From: Planctomycetota bacterium
GTDB taxonomy: Bacteria > Planctomycetota > UBA1135 > GCA-002686595
Direction of reading: 5' to 3'
Length of the DNA stretch: 64,000 nt
NCBI GenBank assembly: GCA_014237855.1
Contig: JABACD010000018.1
Coordinates: 45,726 to 109,725 of the forward strand
Shown here: positions 35,150 through 44,970 of the stretch, one piece after another
How the letters are laid out: the number at the start of each line of letters is the position of its first letter
Position numbering within the stretch: the stretch's first letter is position 1
Made by a program: the position numbers and the translations under genes
Notes under the pieces: model-generated
Database searches by the model: none
Seen by the model: the letters and a program-made list of their open reading frames with translations, nothing else
Told to the model about the DNA's origin: nothing

Positions 35150-35548
35150 CTACTCGGCCTCGCTATCTCCGCCCACGCTCACCTCGATCGTCCGCTCGAC
35201 GAACTCGATGATGGCGCGGTCAGCGGCATCGCCCAGGCGTGGCTTGCTCAGCTTCAAGATTCGCAGGTAGCCCCCAGGGCGATCAGCGAAACGTGGCCCA
35301 AGGGTCTCGAAGAGCTTCGCCACGGCCTCCTTGTTACGCAGCAGCGCAAAGGCCCGACGACGATTGTGGACCGAGTCCTTCTTGGACAGGGTCACGATCT
35401 TCTCGACGAAGGGTCTGATCGCCTTGGCCTTGACCAGGGTCGTCGTGATGCGCTCATGCTCGATGATCGACGAGGCCATGTTGCGCTTCATCGCGGTCCG
35501 GTGGCTCGCCGTGCGGCCGAGTTTGGCCCCTGCTACTCTGTGTCTCAT
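35150..35548 (-). CDS. rplQ: 50S ribosomal protein L17
   Basis: 132 residues. [43 protein letters not shown] is split here into recognised blocks: the start [21 protein letters not shown] and ERITTTL are typical L17. A short acidic tail follows [10 protein letters not shown]. Last gene of the alpha operon, 40 bp after rpoA. Confidence 0.96.
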   Translation of the reverse strand: MRHRVAGAKLGRTASHRTAMKRNMASSIIEHERITTTLVKAKAIRPFVEKIVTLSKKDSVHNRRRAFALLRNKEAVAKLFETLGPRFADRPGGYLRILKLSKPRLGDAADRAIIEFVERTIEVSVGGDSEAE

Positions 35549-35587
35549 GACTGTTCTCGCTCGTTGCCGGTGGCATTCAGGGCTGGG

Positions 35588-36577
35588 TCAGATGCTCATC
35601 CCGAGGCTCAGGCCTCGCTCCGCCAGCTTGTTCTTGATCTCGGTCAGACTGGTCTTGCCGAGATTCTTCAGGTTGATCACTTCGCTCTCGCTCAAACTCA
35701 CGAGGTCGTTCAGGGTTCGTAGGTTTGCGCCATCCAGGCAGTTGCGGGCCCTGACCGAGAGTTCAAGCTCGGAAATCGAAGCGCTCAGGACGTTAGTCAG
35801 CTGAGAGTCTTCGCGGTTAGCCTCATTGAATTCCGATGCTGCAGGGTCTGAGGTGACAAAGTCATCCTCACCCTTGGAGTCGAAGAGCACGAAGGCATTC
35901 AGGTGACGACGGTAGACCTTGGCGGCCTCGACCAGCGCCATCTCCGGGCTCACGGTGCCGTCGGTCCAGATCTCCAGGACCAGGCGGTCATAGTTCGTGA
36001 ACTTACCCACCCGGGTCGCCTCGATGCCGTAACGCACGCGGTGGACGGGTGAGTAGATGGAGTCAACGGGGATCGTTCCTAGCGGCTGAGAGACATCGTG
36101 GTTCTCTTCCGAGGGCACGTACCCACGGCCCCTCTTGACGTCCAACTCGACCTCGAAGTCGGTATCCAGGGTCAAGGTCGCGATGTGTAGATCGAGATTC
36201 GCCACCTTGGCGTCTCCCTCGCATTCCACATCAGCTCCTGTCACTTCCCCCTTGGTCGACTTCCTGATCCGACACTTGATCGGCTCGGTGCCTTCATACT
36301 GAATCCGAAGTCTCTTCAGGTTCAGGATGATGTCCGTGACGTCTTCATAGACGCCATCCAGGGAATCAAACTCATGAGCGGCAGACTCAATCCGAACTGC
36401 GGTGATGGCCGTACCCTCGATCGACGAGAGCAGGACCCGGCGCAGGCCGTTGCCGATGGTGTGACCGAAGCCACGCTCGAAAGGCTCGATTACGAAGCTT
36501 CCGTACTCGTTGGTCTGGGTCTCTGTGTCGGGCACCACCCTTGAGGGCAGCTCCAAATTACGCCAGCGAATCCTCAT
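35588..36577 (-). CDS. rpoA: RNA polymerase alpha subunit
   Basis: 329 residues. The N-terminal assembly domain has FERGFGHTIGNGLRRVLLSS. The C-terminal domain has LELSVRARNCLDGANLRTL and NLGKTSLTEIKNKLAERGL, which bind UP elements and activators. A 200-bp non-coding gap separates it from rpsD, longer than elsewhere in this operon, so an internal promoter is possible. No Shine-Dalgarno is obvious ahead of the ATG. Confidence 0.97.
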   Translation of the reverse strand: MRIRWRNLELPSRVVPDTETQTNEYGSFVIEPFERGFGHTIGNGLRRVLLSSIEGTAITAVRIESAAHEFDSLDGVYEDVTDIILNLKRLRIQYEGTEPIKCRIRKSTKGEVTGADVECEGDAKVANLDLHIATLTLDTDFEVELDVKRGRGYVPSEENHDVSQPLGTIPVDSIYSPVHRVRYGIEATRVGKFTNYDRLVLEIWTDGTVSPEMALVEAAKVYRRHLNAFVLFDSKGEDDFVTSDPAASEFNEANREDSQLTNVLSASISELELSVRARNCLDGANLRTLNDLVSLSESEVINLKNLGKTSLTEIKNKLAERGLSLGMSI

Positions 36578-36777
36578 CTTGTTCTACTCGTTTGTGCTCG
36601 GCTCGCGCCGCCTCAGCGGTCGGACCTGCGCGACCTCAGGCCGCGGGCTCGTTGTGTGTTGGGTTCGATGCCAGGCGAGGCGCGTGTGCCCCGCCCAGGG
36701 CGTGCTTGTCTTCGAAATTCGTGTTCGGAACGGAAATACGATTCGGAATCGACTCCTACGAAGCGGGGCCAGTTGCC

Positions 36778-37404
36778 CTACTTCGAGCAGAGCTCGATGA
36801 TCAGCTGTTCCTGGATCGGGTGCGGCACATCATCCCGGGTAGGAATCCCCGTGACCTTCGAGGTCAGGGCATCCCGCTGGGAATCGATCCAGCTGGGAAC
36901 GGGCTGAGACTTGTTGACCTCAACAGCCTCGGCCACGATCTTGCGAGTGTTGTCCTTCTTGCCAGGGGTAACCTCATCACCAGGGCGGACCTGATAAGAA
37001 GAGATGTCAACCCGACGACCATTCACGGAGAAGTGCCCGTGATTGATCAACTGGCGTGCATGGTTCCGCGAGAGAGCGAAACCACTTGCGAGAACGACGT
37101 TGTCGAGCCTGCGCTCGAGAAGCATCAGGAGGTTCTCGCCGGTGTTGCCCTTGAGGCGCTCGGCTTCCTTGAAGTACAGCTTGAACTGCTTCTCCTGGAC
37201 CCCGTAGATACGCTTCAGCTTCTGCTTCTCTCGCAGACGCACGCCGTACTCGGTGACCTTTGTCCGCTTCTGCGCGTGGACTCCCGGCGGGTAGTCCCGT
37301 CGAGCCAAGGCGCATTTGTCAGCGAAGCATCGCTGTCCCTTGAGGAAGAGCTTCATACCCTCCCTTCTGCACAGCTTGCACTTGTTGCCTGTATATCGAG
37401 CCAT
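36778..37404 (-). CDS. rpsD: 30S ribosomal protein S4 (zinc-binding type)
   Basis: 208 residues with the zinc-binding N-terminus Cys9-x2-Cys12-x13-Cys26-x4-Cys31. The S4 RNA-binding domain is LERRLDNVVLASGFALSRNHARQLINHGHFSVNG in separate blocks LERRLDNVV, RNHARQLINHGH and VNGRRVDI. In other bacteria S4 is the translational repressor of the alpha operon. Confidence 0.96.
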   Translation of the reverse strand: MARYTGNKCKLCRREGMKLFLKGQRCFADKCALARRDYPPGVHAQKRTKVTEYGVRLREKQKLKRIYGVQEKQFKLYFKEAERLKGNTGENLLMLLERRLDNVVLASGFALSRNHARQLINHGHFSVNGRRVDISSYQVRPGDEVTPGKKDNTRKIVAEAVEVNKSQPVPSWIDSQRDALTSKVTGIPTRDDVPHPIQEQLIIELCSK

Positions 37405-37447
37405 GAGTTCTCTTGTTATCGCGGTTCGAGCCCGGTGCCCGACAAGA

Positions 37448-37828
37448 CTAGACGCGGCGCCGCTTGCTTGCGCGGCAGCCGTTGTGGGGAAGGGGTGTAA
37501 CGTCCTCGATGGAGAGGACCTTCAATCCGGCGCTGTTCAGTGCACGAATCGCGGACTCACGTCCCGAGCCTGCGCCTCGGACGCGAACGTCCACCTCGCG
37601 CATGCCGTGACGGATCGCTGTCTGGGCTGCGCTGTCAGAGGCTCGCTGGGCAGCAAAGGGCGTGCTCTTTCGAGTGCCCTTGAAACCCATGCCACCAGCT
37701 GAGCCAGCCGAGATGGCAGCGCCAGTGGTGTCCGTGATCGTAACGATGGTGTTGTTGAAGCTCGCCTTGATGTGAACAACGCCCTTGGAGACGTTCTTCT
37801 TGGGCTTGCGCTTTGTGCTCTTGGCCAT
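37448..37828 (-). CDS. rpsK: 30S ribosomal protein S11
   Basis: 126 residues. [36 protein letters not shown] and the C-terminal [18 protein letters not shown] are diagnostic. It binds the platform of the small subunit near the mRNA exit. It follows rpsM after about 75 bp. Confidence 0.97.
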   Translation of the reverse strand: MAKSTKRKPKKNVSKGVVHIKASFNNTIVTITDTTGAAISAGSAGGMGFKGTRKSTPFAAQRASDSAAQTAIRHGMREVDVRVRGAGSGRESAIRALNSAGLKVLSIEDVTPLPHNGCRASKRRRV

Positions 37829-37904
37829 GCCTGTTTACCTGGAAATGTGGGGCTGATCGGGGTGTCGTGGGTCCGACGCGGAAGTTCGCCGGATCCCGCG
37901 GGGC

Positions 37905-38288
37905 CTACTTCATGCCCTTCACTGACTTCTTGCCGGCGACGGTCTTCTTGGGACCCTTGCGGCCACGGGCGTTTGTACGTGTGCGCTGACCGCGAACGGG
38001 CAGGCCACGACGATGTCGGAGGCCTCGATAGCAGCCGATGTCGCGCAGACGCGCGATGGCCGACGCGGTACTCCGACGCAAGTCACCCTCGACCTCGTAG
38101 TTCTTCTCGAGGTGGTGGGCGAGCGTCGTGATCTGCTCCTCGGTCAGGTCCCGTGCCATCATCTGCGGGTCCAGCTTGAGGGCTTCACAAACCTCCAAGG
38201 CGCGTGTTCGTCCCACGCCAAAGATGTAGGTGAAGGCGATGAACAGACGCTTGTTGTTCGGGATGTCTACACCGACTACGCGCGGCAT
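37905..38288 (-). CDS. rpsM: 30S ribosomal protein S13
   Basis: 127 residues. [28 protein letters not shown] opens it (recognised from [10 protein letters not shown] and [10 protein letters not shown]). The H2TH motif is followed by [21 protein letters not shown]. The Lys-rich tail contacts the P-site tRNA and forms bridges to L5. Confidence 0.97.
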   Translation of the reverse strand: MPRVVGVDIPNNKRLFIAFTYIFGVGRTRALEVCEALKLDPQMMARDLTEEQITTLAHHLEKNYEVEGDLRRSTASAIARLRDIGCYRGLRHRRGLPVRGQRTRTNARGRKGPKKTVAGKKSVKGMK

Positions 38289-38419
38289 GCTCTCAGCTCC
38301 TTGATGTTCTGTTTCATGTTCTTCTCGGACCCGTGAGGAGGGTCAATCCGGGTGGCGGTCAGGTCACAGGTGCTACCGGGCCGCGTCATCTTGTTCTTGG
38401 GCTCTGTCTGAATCGAGAG

Positions 38420-38539
38420 CTACTTGCCCTGTCGTTGCTTGTGCCTGGGATCAGCGCTGCAAATCACACGCAACACACCACGTCGTCGTACGAGCTTGCA
38501 GCTCGAACACATGCGGCGAACGCTACTACGAACTTTCAT
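38420..38539 (-). CDS. rpmJ: 50S ribosomal protein L36 (zinc-binding)
   Basis: 39 residues. [19 protein letters not shown] is followed by [14 protein letters not shown], with Cys11, Cys14, Cys27 and His32 as zinc ligands (the C+ form). The ATG at 38539 overlaps the infA stop (ATGA). It is small and easy to miss inside a longer open frame. Confidence 0.95.
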   Translation of the reverse strand: MKVRSSVRRMCSSCKLVRRRGVLRVICSADPRHKQRQGK

Positions 38540-38784
38540 CTTCTGCGTCTCCGTCGGTACTTCCGGTCTCCGCGAGAGATGATACGGCCCTTCGTAAGGT
38601 CGTAGGGCGACATCTCCACGGTGATCTTGTCTCCGGCCATGATCCGAATGTAGTGCATCCGCATCTTGCCGCTCACGTGAGCCAGGATTTCGTGTCCTGA
38701 CTCCAGTCTGGCGCGAAAGCGAGCGTTCGGGAGTGCCTCCTCCACGATTGCTTCCACGACAATCGGTTCCTCCTTGGCCATCAT
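38536..38784 (-). CDS. infA: Translation initiation factor IF-1
   Basis: 82 residues. A single S1/OB-fold: [39 protein letters not shown] and [18 protein letters not shown], then an unusual tail of six Arg. Start overlaps the adk stop (ATGA), stop overlaps rpmJ. No methionine aminopeptidase gene lies between adk and infA, unlike many bacteria. Confidence 0.96.
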   Translation of the reverse strand: MMAKEEPIVVEAIVEEALPNARFRARLESGHEILAHVSGKMRMHYIRIMAGDKITVEMSPYDLTKGRIISRGDRKYRRRRRR

Positions 38785-39479
38785 GCCTGCCCTCCCCTCG
38801 ATTGGGGGCTGAGCCCTCCGTCGAGCTGGCGGCGCAGGTCCTCAAAGACAGCGTCCGGTTTCTGATTCCCATCGATCGTCACGAGGGACCCCAGATCGCG
38901 GTAGTAATCCACCATCGGCTGAGTCTCGTCGTGATAGACGTCCAGGCGTTTCTTGACCACGTCGGGTTCGTCGTCGCTGCGGCGGTAGAGTTCACCCCCA
39001 CAGCTATCGCAGACACCTTCCTTGGCGGGCGGCGCGAACTCCGAGTGTTGGATGTTGCTGCAGTCTCGGCAGAGCAATCTCCCGCAAGCACGACCGACGA
39101 TCGCGTCGTCCGGCACTTCAAGCAGCAGGCTCGCCCAGGACTGGGCTCCAAGAGCAGCGGTCAGGGCCTGAGCCTGGGGAAGGGTTCGCGGGAAACCATC
39201 GAGTAGATAGCCACCCCCGCAGTCTGAAGCACCCACTCGGTCGAAGAGCATTTCGAGCACGAGCTCATCTGGCACCAGCTGCCCTGACTCAAGGAACCCC
39301 TTGGCTCGCTTGCCAAGGTCCGTGTCTTGCTTGATGTTGGAACGGAACAGGTCCCCGGTCGAGATATGAGGGATCCCACGGTCCGCCGCGAGGCGTACCG
39401 CCTGGGTCCCCTTCCCCGCCCCGGGAGGGCCGAGCAGGATCACGACCCTGCCCGCGTTGTTTCCAGCGTCCAAGCTCAC
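38781..39479 (-). CDS. adk: Adenylate kinase with zinc-type LID
   Basis: 232 residues. P-loop [33 protein letters not shown] and a LID domain with two Cys pairs (CRDC...CDSC) that bind zinc structurally. Converts AMP + ATP to 2 ADP. The ATG overlaps the secY stop by four bases, the usual secY-adk pairing. Confidence 0.96.
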   Translation of the reverse strand: MSLDAGNNAGRVVILLGPPGAGKGTQAVRLAADRGIPHISTGDLFRSNIKQDTDLGKRAKGFLESGQLVPDELVLEMLFDRVGASDCGGGYLLDGFPRTLPQAQALTAALGAQSWASLLLEVPDDAIVGRACGRLLCRDCSNIQHSEFAPPAKEGVCDSCGGELYRRSDDEPDVVKKRLDVYHDETQPMVDYYRDLGSLVTIDGNQKPDAVFEDLRRQLDGGLSPQSRGGQA

Positions 39480-40786
39480 GCGCGCTCCTTCTTGGTCCAG
39501 CCAGGGCCGGTCGAGGTCTGGGATTCGCGATCGTAGCTCTTCATGACCAGCTCAGACTGAAGTCGGTCAACCAGCTCGAGTGCGACGCCCACGACAATCA
39601 GCACCGAGGTGCCGCCCAGGAAGTACTGCAGGCTGAGCGGCAGTGCACTGCCCTTGGTGACAAAGGCAGGCAATACGGCGATCACGGCCAGGAACGCCGC
39701 TCCAGCAATCGTAATTCGTGTCAGGACGTTTGCGAGGTACTCGGAGGTCTTGGCTCCCGGACGAATGCCTGGGATGAAGGAACCGTGCTCCCGAAGATTG
39801 TCTGCAATCTCGTCTGGCTGGAACATCAGACGGTTCCAGAAGAAGCAGAAGCCAAACACCATCGCCACGTAGAGGGTCACGTAGACAAACCCGGTGTTGT
39901 CGTTGAAGATCCTCTCCATGCTGCTCCAACCGAGCCATGTAAAGATGAGTCCCGGAACGACGAATATCACGGAGGCGAAGATGATCGGCATGACACCGGC
40001 CATGTTCACCTTCAAGGGGAGATAGTGGCGCTGACCACCATAGACGCGACGTCCACGGGTGAGTCTGGCGTACTGGATCGGAACGCGACGCGCCCCCTTG
40101 TGAATGAAGACGACGAAGAAGACCGTGACGATCCAGATCGCCAGGATCTGAAGAATCATCTGGTAGAAGCTGTCGTCGGACGAGAGCGTGAGCAGGGCAC
40201 TCGGCATCTCGGCAATGATTCCCGCCATGATGATCAGCGAGGCTCCATTGCCCACCCCGTGCTCGGTGATCAGTTCACCAATCCACATCACGATCAGTGC
40301 TCCAGCGAGCAGCGACATCACCACGATCAGCCCCAATGCCGTGAGGTTGTTCTTCATGCCATCGTCGATCATCTCGGGCCGCTGCATGAAGACGCCGGTG
40401 AAGACGAAGACCGCCTGCAGCACAGCGATCGGGACCACAGCCAATCGCGTCCACTGATTGATCTTCTTCTGACCGGCGGCACCTTCCTTCGCAACTGCCT
40501 CGATGGTCGGTGAGACCTTCCCCAGCATCGAGAAGATAATTGACGCTGAGATGTAGGGCATGATCCCCAGTCCGAAGACCGTGGTCTGGCCAATGGAACC
40601 TCCCGAGAAGGCGCTCAACATCCCGAACAGTGACCCCTGGGAAGCCTGGCTCTCAAGGAAGTCCGGACTCATGCCGGGGATGGGCACCTGGAAACCCAGG
40701 CGATAGCACAGCAATAGCAAGATGGTCGTGACCACCTTGTTTCGTGTTCCTTCGTTGCGGAAGAGATTGAGGAACGACTGCTCCAC
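39476..40786 (-). CDS. secY: Preprotein translocase subunit SecY
   Basis: 436 residues, ten transmembrane helices. Plug and pore region: FGLGIMPYISASIIFSML. The cytoplasmic loop with ARRVPIQYARLTRG and YLPLKVNMAGVMPIIFA is typical. The start codon is GTG at 40786, sharing its first base with the rplO stop TAG. Confidence 0.97.
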   Translation of the reverse strand: MEQSFLNLFRNEGTRNKVVTTILLLLCYRLGFQVPIPGMSPDFLESQASQGSLFGMLSAFSGGSIGQTTVFGLGIMPYISASIIFSMLGKVSPTIEAVAKEGAAGQKKINQWTRLAVVPIAVLQAVFVFTGVFMQRPEMIDDGMKNNLTALGLIVVMSLLAGALIVMWIGELITEHGVGNGASLIIMAGIIAEMPSALLTLSSDDSFYQMILQILAIWIVTVFFVVFIHKGARRVPIQYARLTRGRRVYGGQRHYLPLKVNMAGVMPIIFASVIFVVPGLIFTWLGWSSMERIFNDNTGFVYVTLYVAMVFGFCFFWNRLMFQPDEIADNLREHGSFIPGIRPGAKTSEYLANVLTRITIAGAAFLAVIAVLPAFVTKGSALPLSLQYFLGGTSVLIVVGVALELVDRLQSELVMKSYDRESQTSTGPGWTKKERA

Positions 40787-41277
40787 TAGTTAGCCGCTCC
40801 CGCTGTCTCGGCAGCCTGTTCCTTGCCTTTACTATCGAGGATCACAACCGTGCCTCCGGCGGCCTCGACCTTCTCCTTGGCGCTCTTGCTGAACTTCTGA
40901 GCTCGAACCGTGAGGCTCGTGGTCAGCTCCCCGTTGCCGAGAATCTTCAGCAAGGGAGTGTTCATGCTGGCAAGACCGGCCTTGATGATCACGTCGAGGT
41001 CAACGGTGCTTCCGGCTTCCAGGCCATTCAGTGCATCAACGTTGATGGTCGTGTAGTCCGTGCGGAAGCGGGCGTTGGTGAAGCCCCGCTTGGGCAAGCG
41101 GCGGTAGAGAGGCATCTGACCACCTTCAAAGCCCGGCTTGCGGCTATAGCCCGAGCGTGAGCCCTGACCCTTGTGGCCGCGGCCGCTGGTCTTACCCGAG
41201 CCGCTCCCCGTTCCGCGCCCCAAGCGGCGACGCTTCTGGTACTTCGTACCCTTGCTGCAGACGGTTTTGAGATCCAT
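40786..41277 (-). CDS. rplO: 50S ribosomal protein L15
   Basis: 163 residues from ATG 41277. Gly-rich N-terminus RRRLGRGTGSGSGKTSGRGHKGQGSRSG seen as blocks, then GFEGGQMPLYRRLPKRGF. C-terminal region VRAQKFSKSAKEKVEAAGG. The frame is open upstream, but homology begins here. rpmD (L30), normally between rpsE and rplO, is absent; the gap is 61 bp. Confidence 0.96.
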   Translation of the reverse strand: MDLKTVCSKGTKYQKRRRLGRGTGSGSGKTSGRGHKGQGSRSGYSRKPGFEGGQMPLYRRLPKRGFTNARFRTDYTTINVDALNGLEAGSTVDLDVIIKAGLASMNTPLLKILGNGELTTSLTVRAQKFSKSAKEKVEAAGGTVVILDSKGKEQAAETAGAAN

Positions 41278-41338
41278 GGTCGATACGTTGTCGTTCTGTG
41301 TGCCCTTGGCTGTGTACTGGTGCCCGTGGTGGCTTGCG

Positions 41339-41851
41339 CTAGAGTTCGACTCCGCGAAGCTCCTTGACCTGCTCACGGGTGCGAAGCTGAGACAGGGCGT
41401 CGAGGGTCGCCTTGACGAGGTTGATCGGGTTGGTCGATCCGTAGGACTTGGTCAGGATGTTCCGGATACCGGCCATCTCGCAGACAGCACGCACCGAAGA
41501 GCAGGCGATGATGCCCGTACCCGGGGAAGCGGGCATGATCAGCAGGCGGGATCCGCAGAAGCGCCCGATCACCTCGTGAGGAATCGTGCCCTCCTCGGTC
41601 ACCGGCACGCGCTGGAGATGCTTGCGACCATCCTTGGCGGCCTTCTCGATCGCGGCAGGCACCTGGCGGGCCTTGCCGAAGCCATAACCAACCGTTCCTT
41701 CACGATTCCCAACTATTGAAAGCGCGGAGAATGAGAAGCGTCGGCCACCCTTGACCACGGCGGCGGAGCGATTGATGGTCACCAGGGTCTCGGTGAGCTC
41801 ACCCATCCCTTCGACTTCCATCGTGTCCAGATATTCGATCTTGCGTTTCAT
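41339..41851 (-). CDS. rpsE: 30S ribosomal protein S5
   Basis: 170 residues from ATG 41851. [21 protein letters not shown] is the spectinomycin-loop region ([11 protein letters not shown]). [17 protein letters not shown] and [23 protein letters not shown] follow. Overlapping upstream sequence in the same frame lacks homology. Confidence 0.96.
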   Translation of the reverse strand: MKRKIEYLDTMEVEGMGELTETLVTINRSAAVVKGGRRFSFSALSIVGNREGTVGYGFGKARQVPAAIEKAAKDGRKHLQRVPVTEEGTIPHEVIGRFCGSRLLIMPASPGTGIIACSSVRAVCEMAGIRNILTKSYGSTNPINLVKATLDALSQLRTREQVKELRGVEL

Positions 41852-41897
41852 CGACTGTTCTTCGTTGTGCGGTTGCTGATGGCGCGCCCCAGGCGAC

Positions 41898-42266
41898 CTA
41901 GAACTTGAGGCCGCCCTCGCGTGCGGCATCGGCGAAGGCCTTGACCCGTCCGTGGTACTTGGAAGAGCCACGGTCGAAGGCAACTGCCTCGACGCCGGCC
42001 TCCTTGGCACGACTGGCGAGTTCCTTGCCCAAGATGGTGGCCTGCTCAGTCTTGGTCTTGCCGCTGAGTTGATCGGCAATCGCCTTGGCGGTGCTCGAGA
42101 TCGAGGCCAGAGTGTGGCCATTCACATCGTCGATCACCTGGGCAGTGAGGTGCTTGGAAGTGCGATTCACCGAGAGACGCGGCAACGTCGTGGTCTTACG
42201 CAACCGCCGGCGCACGTGTCGACGGCGACGGAGGCGGGTGTTGTTCTTGTGGAGGATGGCTCTCAT
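41898..42266 (-). CDS. rplR: 50S ribosomal protein L18
   Basis: 122 residues. RRRRHVRRRLRKTT, LSVNRTSKHLTAQVIDD, GKELASRAKEAGVEAVAFDR and YHGRVKAFADAAREGGL are standard L18 blocks. Binds 5S rRNA with L5. Confidence 0.96.
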   Translation of the reverse strand: MRAILHKNNTRLRRRRHVRRRLRKTTTLPRLSVNRTSKHLTAQVIDDVNGHTLASISSTAKAIADQLSGKTKTEQATILGKELASRAKEAGVEAVAFDRGSSKYHGRVKAFADAAREGGLKF

Positions 42267-42301
42267 TGGATTTCTGTTCTCTGGCTGCTGAAAGCCTGCC
42301 C

Positions 42302-42853
42302 TTAGCTACCGAACGACTTGCCGGCCTTGCGACGGACGTACTCGCCCACGTAACGGATGCCCTTGCCCTTGTAGGGTTCCGGCGGTCGAACCTTGCGGAT
42401 CACGGCTGCGATGTGGCCAACGGCCTGACGGTCAGCCCCCTTGATCACGATCGAGGTGGGTCGAGGGGTCTCGACCGTCACTCCCTCAGGCATTTGAATG
42501 TCCACGGGATGACAGAAACCAATGTTCAGCTGGAGCTTGTTCGGCCCCTGGGCCGAGGCGTTCCAGCCGACACCGATGATGTCGAGCTTCTTTTCCCAGC
42601 CCTTGGTGACCCCGAGGACCATGTTGTTGAGTAGAGCTCGAGTCATGCCATGGAAGGCACGAGCCTGGCGAGCGCTCCCGGTTCCGGTCACCTCAACGAT
42701 GGCGTTTGCACCCTCGACGTCGACCTTGACCTCGGGACGCAACGGCAACTTGAGAGTGCCGCCGGGGCCCTTGACGGTCACCTCGCTGTTGGCCGCCACA
42801 GCGACGGTCACACCACTGGGAACAGGAATAGGTTGTTTTCCAATGCGGGACAT
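42302..42853 (-). CDS. rplF: 50S ribosomal protein L6
   Basis: 183 residues. MSRIGKQPIPVPSGV, VKGPGGTLKLPL, the repeat unit VGVGWNASAQGPNKLQL and C-terminal PEPYKGKGIRYVGEYVRRK. Binds near the GTPase-associated centre. Confidence 0.97.
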   Translation of the reverse strand: MSRIGKQPIPVPSGVTVAVAANSEVTVKGPGGTLKLPLRPEVKVDVEGANAIVEVTGTGSARQARAFHGMTRALLNNMVLGVTKGWEKKLDIIGVGWNASAQGPNKLQLNIGFCHPVDIQMPEGVTVETPRPTSIVIKGADRQAVGHIAAVIRKVRPPEPYKGKGIRYVGEYVRRKAGKSFGS

Positions 42854-42856
42854 GGC

Positions 42857-43252
42857 TCAGCAGACCTTGCAGAGGATTTCACCGCCGACGTTCTCACGTC
42901 TGGCGGCGCGGTCGGAGATCACTCCCTTCGGGGTGGTGAGCACATAGATGCCCAGCCCACGGAGCACGTGAGGCAAGTCGGAGGCACCGCAATAGGCGCG
43001 GCAGCCGGGCTTGCTGACTCGATCCAGAGTTCGGATCACCATCTCTCCGTCGGGGCCATACTTGAGCCAAACGTGCAGCTCGCTGCACGGCTTGGACTCC
43101 ACGACCTCGTACTTGGAGATGAATCCTTCCGTCAGGAGAACCTCCGCGATTCCCACCTTGATCTTCGAGGCGGGCATCACGACGGTCTGCTTGCGGATGC
43201 TGTTGGCGTTGCGGATGCGCGTGAGCATGTCCGCGATGGGGTCGGTCATCAT
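42857..43252 (-). CDS. rpsH: 30S ribosomal protein S8
   Basis: 131 residues. MTDPIADMLTRIRNA start and C-terminal LGIYVLTTPKGVISDRAARRENVGGEILC, read as TTPKGVISDRAAR and VGGEILC. Two adjacent ATG codons exist. In other bacteria S8 represses the spc operon. Confidence 0.96.
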   Translation of the reverse strand: MMTDPIADMLTRIRNANSIRKQTVVMPASKIKVGIAEVLLTEGFISKYEVVESKPCSELHVWLKYGPDGEMVIRTLDRVSKPGCRAYCGASDLPHVLRGLGIYVLTTPKGVISDRAARRENVGGEILCKVC

Positions 43253-43267
43253 TGTTCTATTCCTCCC

Positions 43268-43453
43268 CTACCAAGATGCCTTACGCATGCCGGGAATCTC
43301 ACCAACGAGCGCACGCTCGCGCAGGCAGATCCGGCAGATCTGGAACTTACGGTAGACGGCGCGGGGTCGGCCGCACATTTGACAACGGGTATAGCCGCGA
43401 ACCTTGAATTTCGGCTTCCGCTGTGACTTGACGATGAGTGATGTCTTGGCCAT
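43268..43453 (-). CDS. rpsN: 30S ribosomal protein S14 (zinc type Z)
   Basis: 61 residues, the short form with [20 protein letters not shown] (two CxxC pairs). [19 protein letters not shown] precedes it. The short zinc type is usual in Gram-positives and several deep lineages. Confidence 0.97.
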   Translation of the reverse strand: MAKTSLIVKSQRKPKFKVRGYTRCQMCGRPRAVYRKFQICRICLRERALVGEIPGMRKASW

Positions 43454-43462
43454 TTGGTCGAT

Positions 43463-44044
43463 CTACTCTTTGTTCTTGTCCTCGAAGGGCATTCCGAGCG
43501 CTTTCAGGAGCGCGTATCCCTGCTCGTCGTTGGGAGCTGACGTCACGAAGGTGACGTCCATGCCCTGTTGAAACTCGACTCGGTCGAACACGATCTCCGG
43601 GAAGATCGTCTGTTCCGAGATGCCGAGGGTGTAATTGCCGCGTCCATCGAGCTTGCTCTTGACGCCGCGGAAGTCGCGAATACGGGGGAGGGCGACCATC
43701 ATCAAGCGGTCTGCAAACTCCCACATACGATCGCGCCGAAGGGTCACAGCGCAGGCGATCGGCATGCCTTCACGCAGCTTGAAGCCCGCGATCGCTCGCC
43801 GAGAGAGCCTGACTGTTGGCTTCTGACCAGTGACGGTTGCCATATCTCGAGCTGCAGTCTCAACCTTTGACTTGTTCTCGACTGCGCCCTTGACCCCCAT
43901 GTTGACAACGATCTTCAAGAGGCGAGGAATCGCCATCTCGTTCTCGATACCAAACTGGTCCTTGATTTCGGCCCTGATCTCTTCTCGATACTTCGTGAAG
44001 AGACGCGGGACCACTTTTTCAGTTGCTGTTCCTGAAGCTGTCAT
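43463..44044 (-). CDS. rplE: 50S ribosomal protein L5
   Basis: 193 residues. PRLLKIVVNMGVKGAVENK, GQKPTVRLSRRAIAGFKLREG, TLGISEQTIFPEI and MDVTFVTSAPNDEQGYALL. Binds 5S rRNA and contacts the P-site tRNA. Confidence 0.97.
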   Translation of the reverse strand: MTASGTATEKVVPRLFTKYREEIRAEIKDQFGIENEMAIPRLLKIVVNMGVKGAVENKSKVETAARDMATVTGQKPTVRLSRRAIAGFKLREGMPIACAVTLRRDRMWEFADRLMMVALPRIRDFRGVKSKLDGRGNYTLGISEQTIFPEIVFDRVEFQQGMDVTFVTSAPNDEQGYALLKALGMPFEDKNKE

Positions 44045-44047
44045 GAC

Positions 44048-44311
44048 TCAGCTCTCCTTTGCTACACGGCGCCGAACACCCTTACCCGAGGAAGGGTCAA
44101 GGTGCATTACGTTGCTCGCGTGAATCGAGGCCTCGACCTGGACGCGCTCCCCTTGCGGGCTCTGCTGCGTGGGCTTGCGGTGCTTCCAGCGCAGGTTGAC
44201 CCCTTCGATAACGACGCGGTTCTTCTGGGGCATCGCCAGCGTAACCTCGCCAGTCTTACCCTTGTCATTGCCTGCGATGACAATCACCTGATCACCTTTA
44301 CGGATGTGCAT
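44048..44311 (-). CDS. rplX: 50S ribosomal protein L24
   Basis: 87 residues. KOW domain [41 protein letters not shown] and HASNVMHLDPSSGKGVR. The ATG shares one base with the rplN stop. Confidence 0.96.
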   Translation of the reverse strand: MHIRKGDQVIVIAGNDKGKTGEVTLAMPQKNRVVIEGVNLRWKHRKPTQQSPQGERVQVEASIHASNVMHLDPSSGKGVRRRVAKES

Positions 44312-44679
44312 CAGACGACCTCCTGAGCGAGGGATACGATCTTCATGAAGCTCTTCTCGCGGAGCTCACGGGCCACCGCACCGAAGATACGGGTGCCACG
44401 GGGATTGCCCTCGGGATCGACCAGAACGAGCGCGTTCTGATCGAAGCGCACGTAGGAGCCGTCCGAGCGACGGGTGTTCTTCTTGACTCGAACGATGACA
44501 CCCTTGACCACGGTCCCTGTCTTCACCTCTGAACCGGGTATCGCCTTCTTTACCGAGCAGACGATGGTATCTCCCAGGCTGGCGTAGGTTCGATGGGAGC
44601 CACCGAGGACCTTGATGCACTGGACTCGCTTGGCGCCGGTGTTGTCGGCGACGTCCAGAAATGTCTGCATCTGAATCAC
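44311..44679 (-). CDS. rplN: 50S ribosomal protein L14
   Basis: 122 residues. [54 protein letters not shown] and [15 protein letters not shown]. Start overlaps the rpsQ stop (ATGA). Confidence 0.97.
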   Translation of the reverse strand: MIQMQTFLDVADNTGAKRVQCIKVLGGSHRTYASLGDTIVCSVKKAIPGSEVKTGTVVKGVIVRVKKNTRRSDGSYVRFDQNALVLVDPEGNPRGTRIFGAVARELREKSFMKIVSLAQEVV

Positions 44680-44966
44680 AGGTCACCTCCATCTTCGATG
44701 GCATTCGCGAGGACCTGGATCATTCGCCAGCGCTTGTTCTTGCTGAGCGGGCGACACTCGACGATCTCCACGGTGTCCCCCACGCCGGCCTTGTTCTCTT
44801 CGTCGTGAGCAAGGTACTTCTCGTGGCGACGGATGTACTTCTTGTACTTGGAGTGCTTGTACAAGCGCTCGACGCGCACACCGATGGTCTTATCCATCGA
44901 GGTACTCGTAACGACCCCCTGCATGGTACGGCGCCTTCCGCGGCTCTTGTTCGTTGTGGATTCCAT
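44676..44966 (-). CDS. rpsQ: 30S ribosomal protein S17
   Basis: 96 residues. OB-fold [37 protein letters not shown] and [17 protein letters not shown]. The N-terminus is about ten residues longer than in E. coli and is basic. Confidence 0.96.
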   Translation of the reverse strand: MESTTNKSRGRRRTMQGVVTSTSMDKTIGVRVERLYKHSKYKKYIRRHEKYLAHDEENKAGVGDTVEIVECRPLSKNKRWRMIQVLANAIEDGGDL

Positions 44967-44970
44967 GGCT

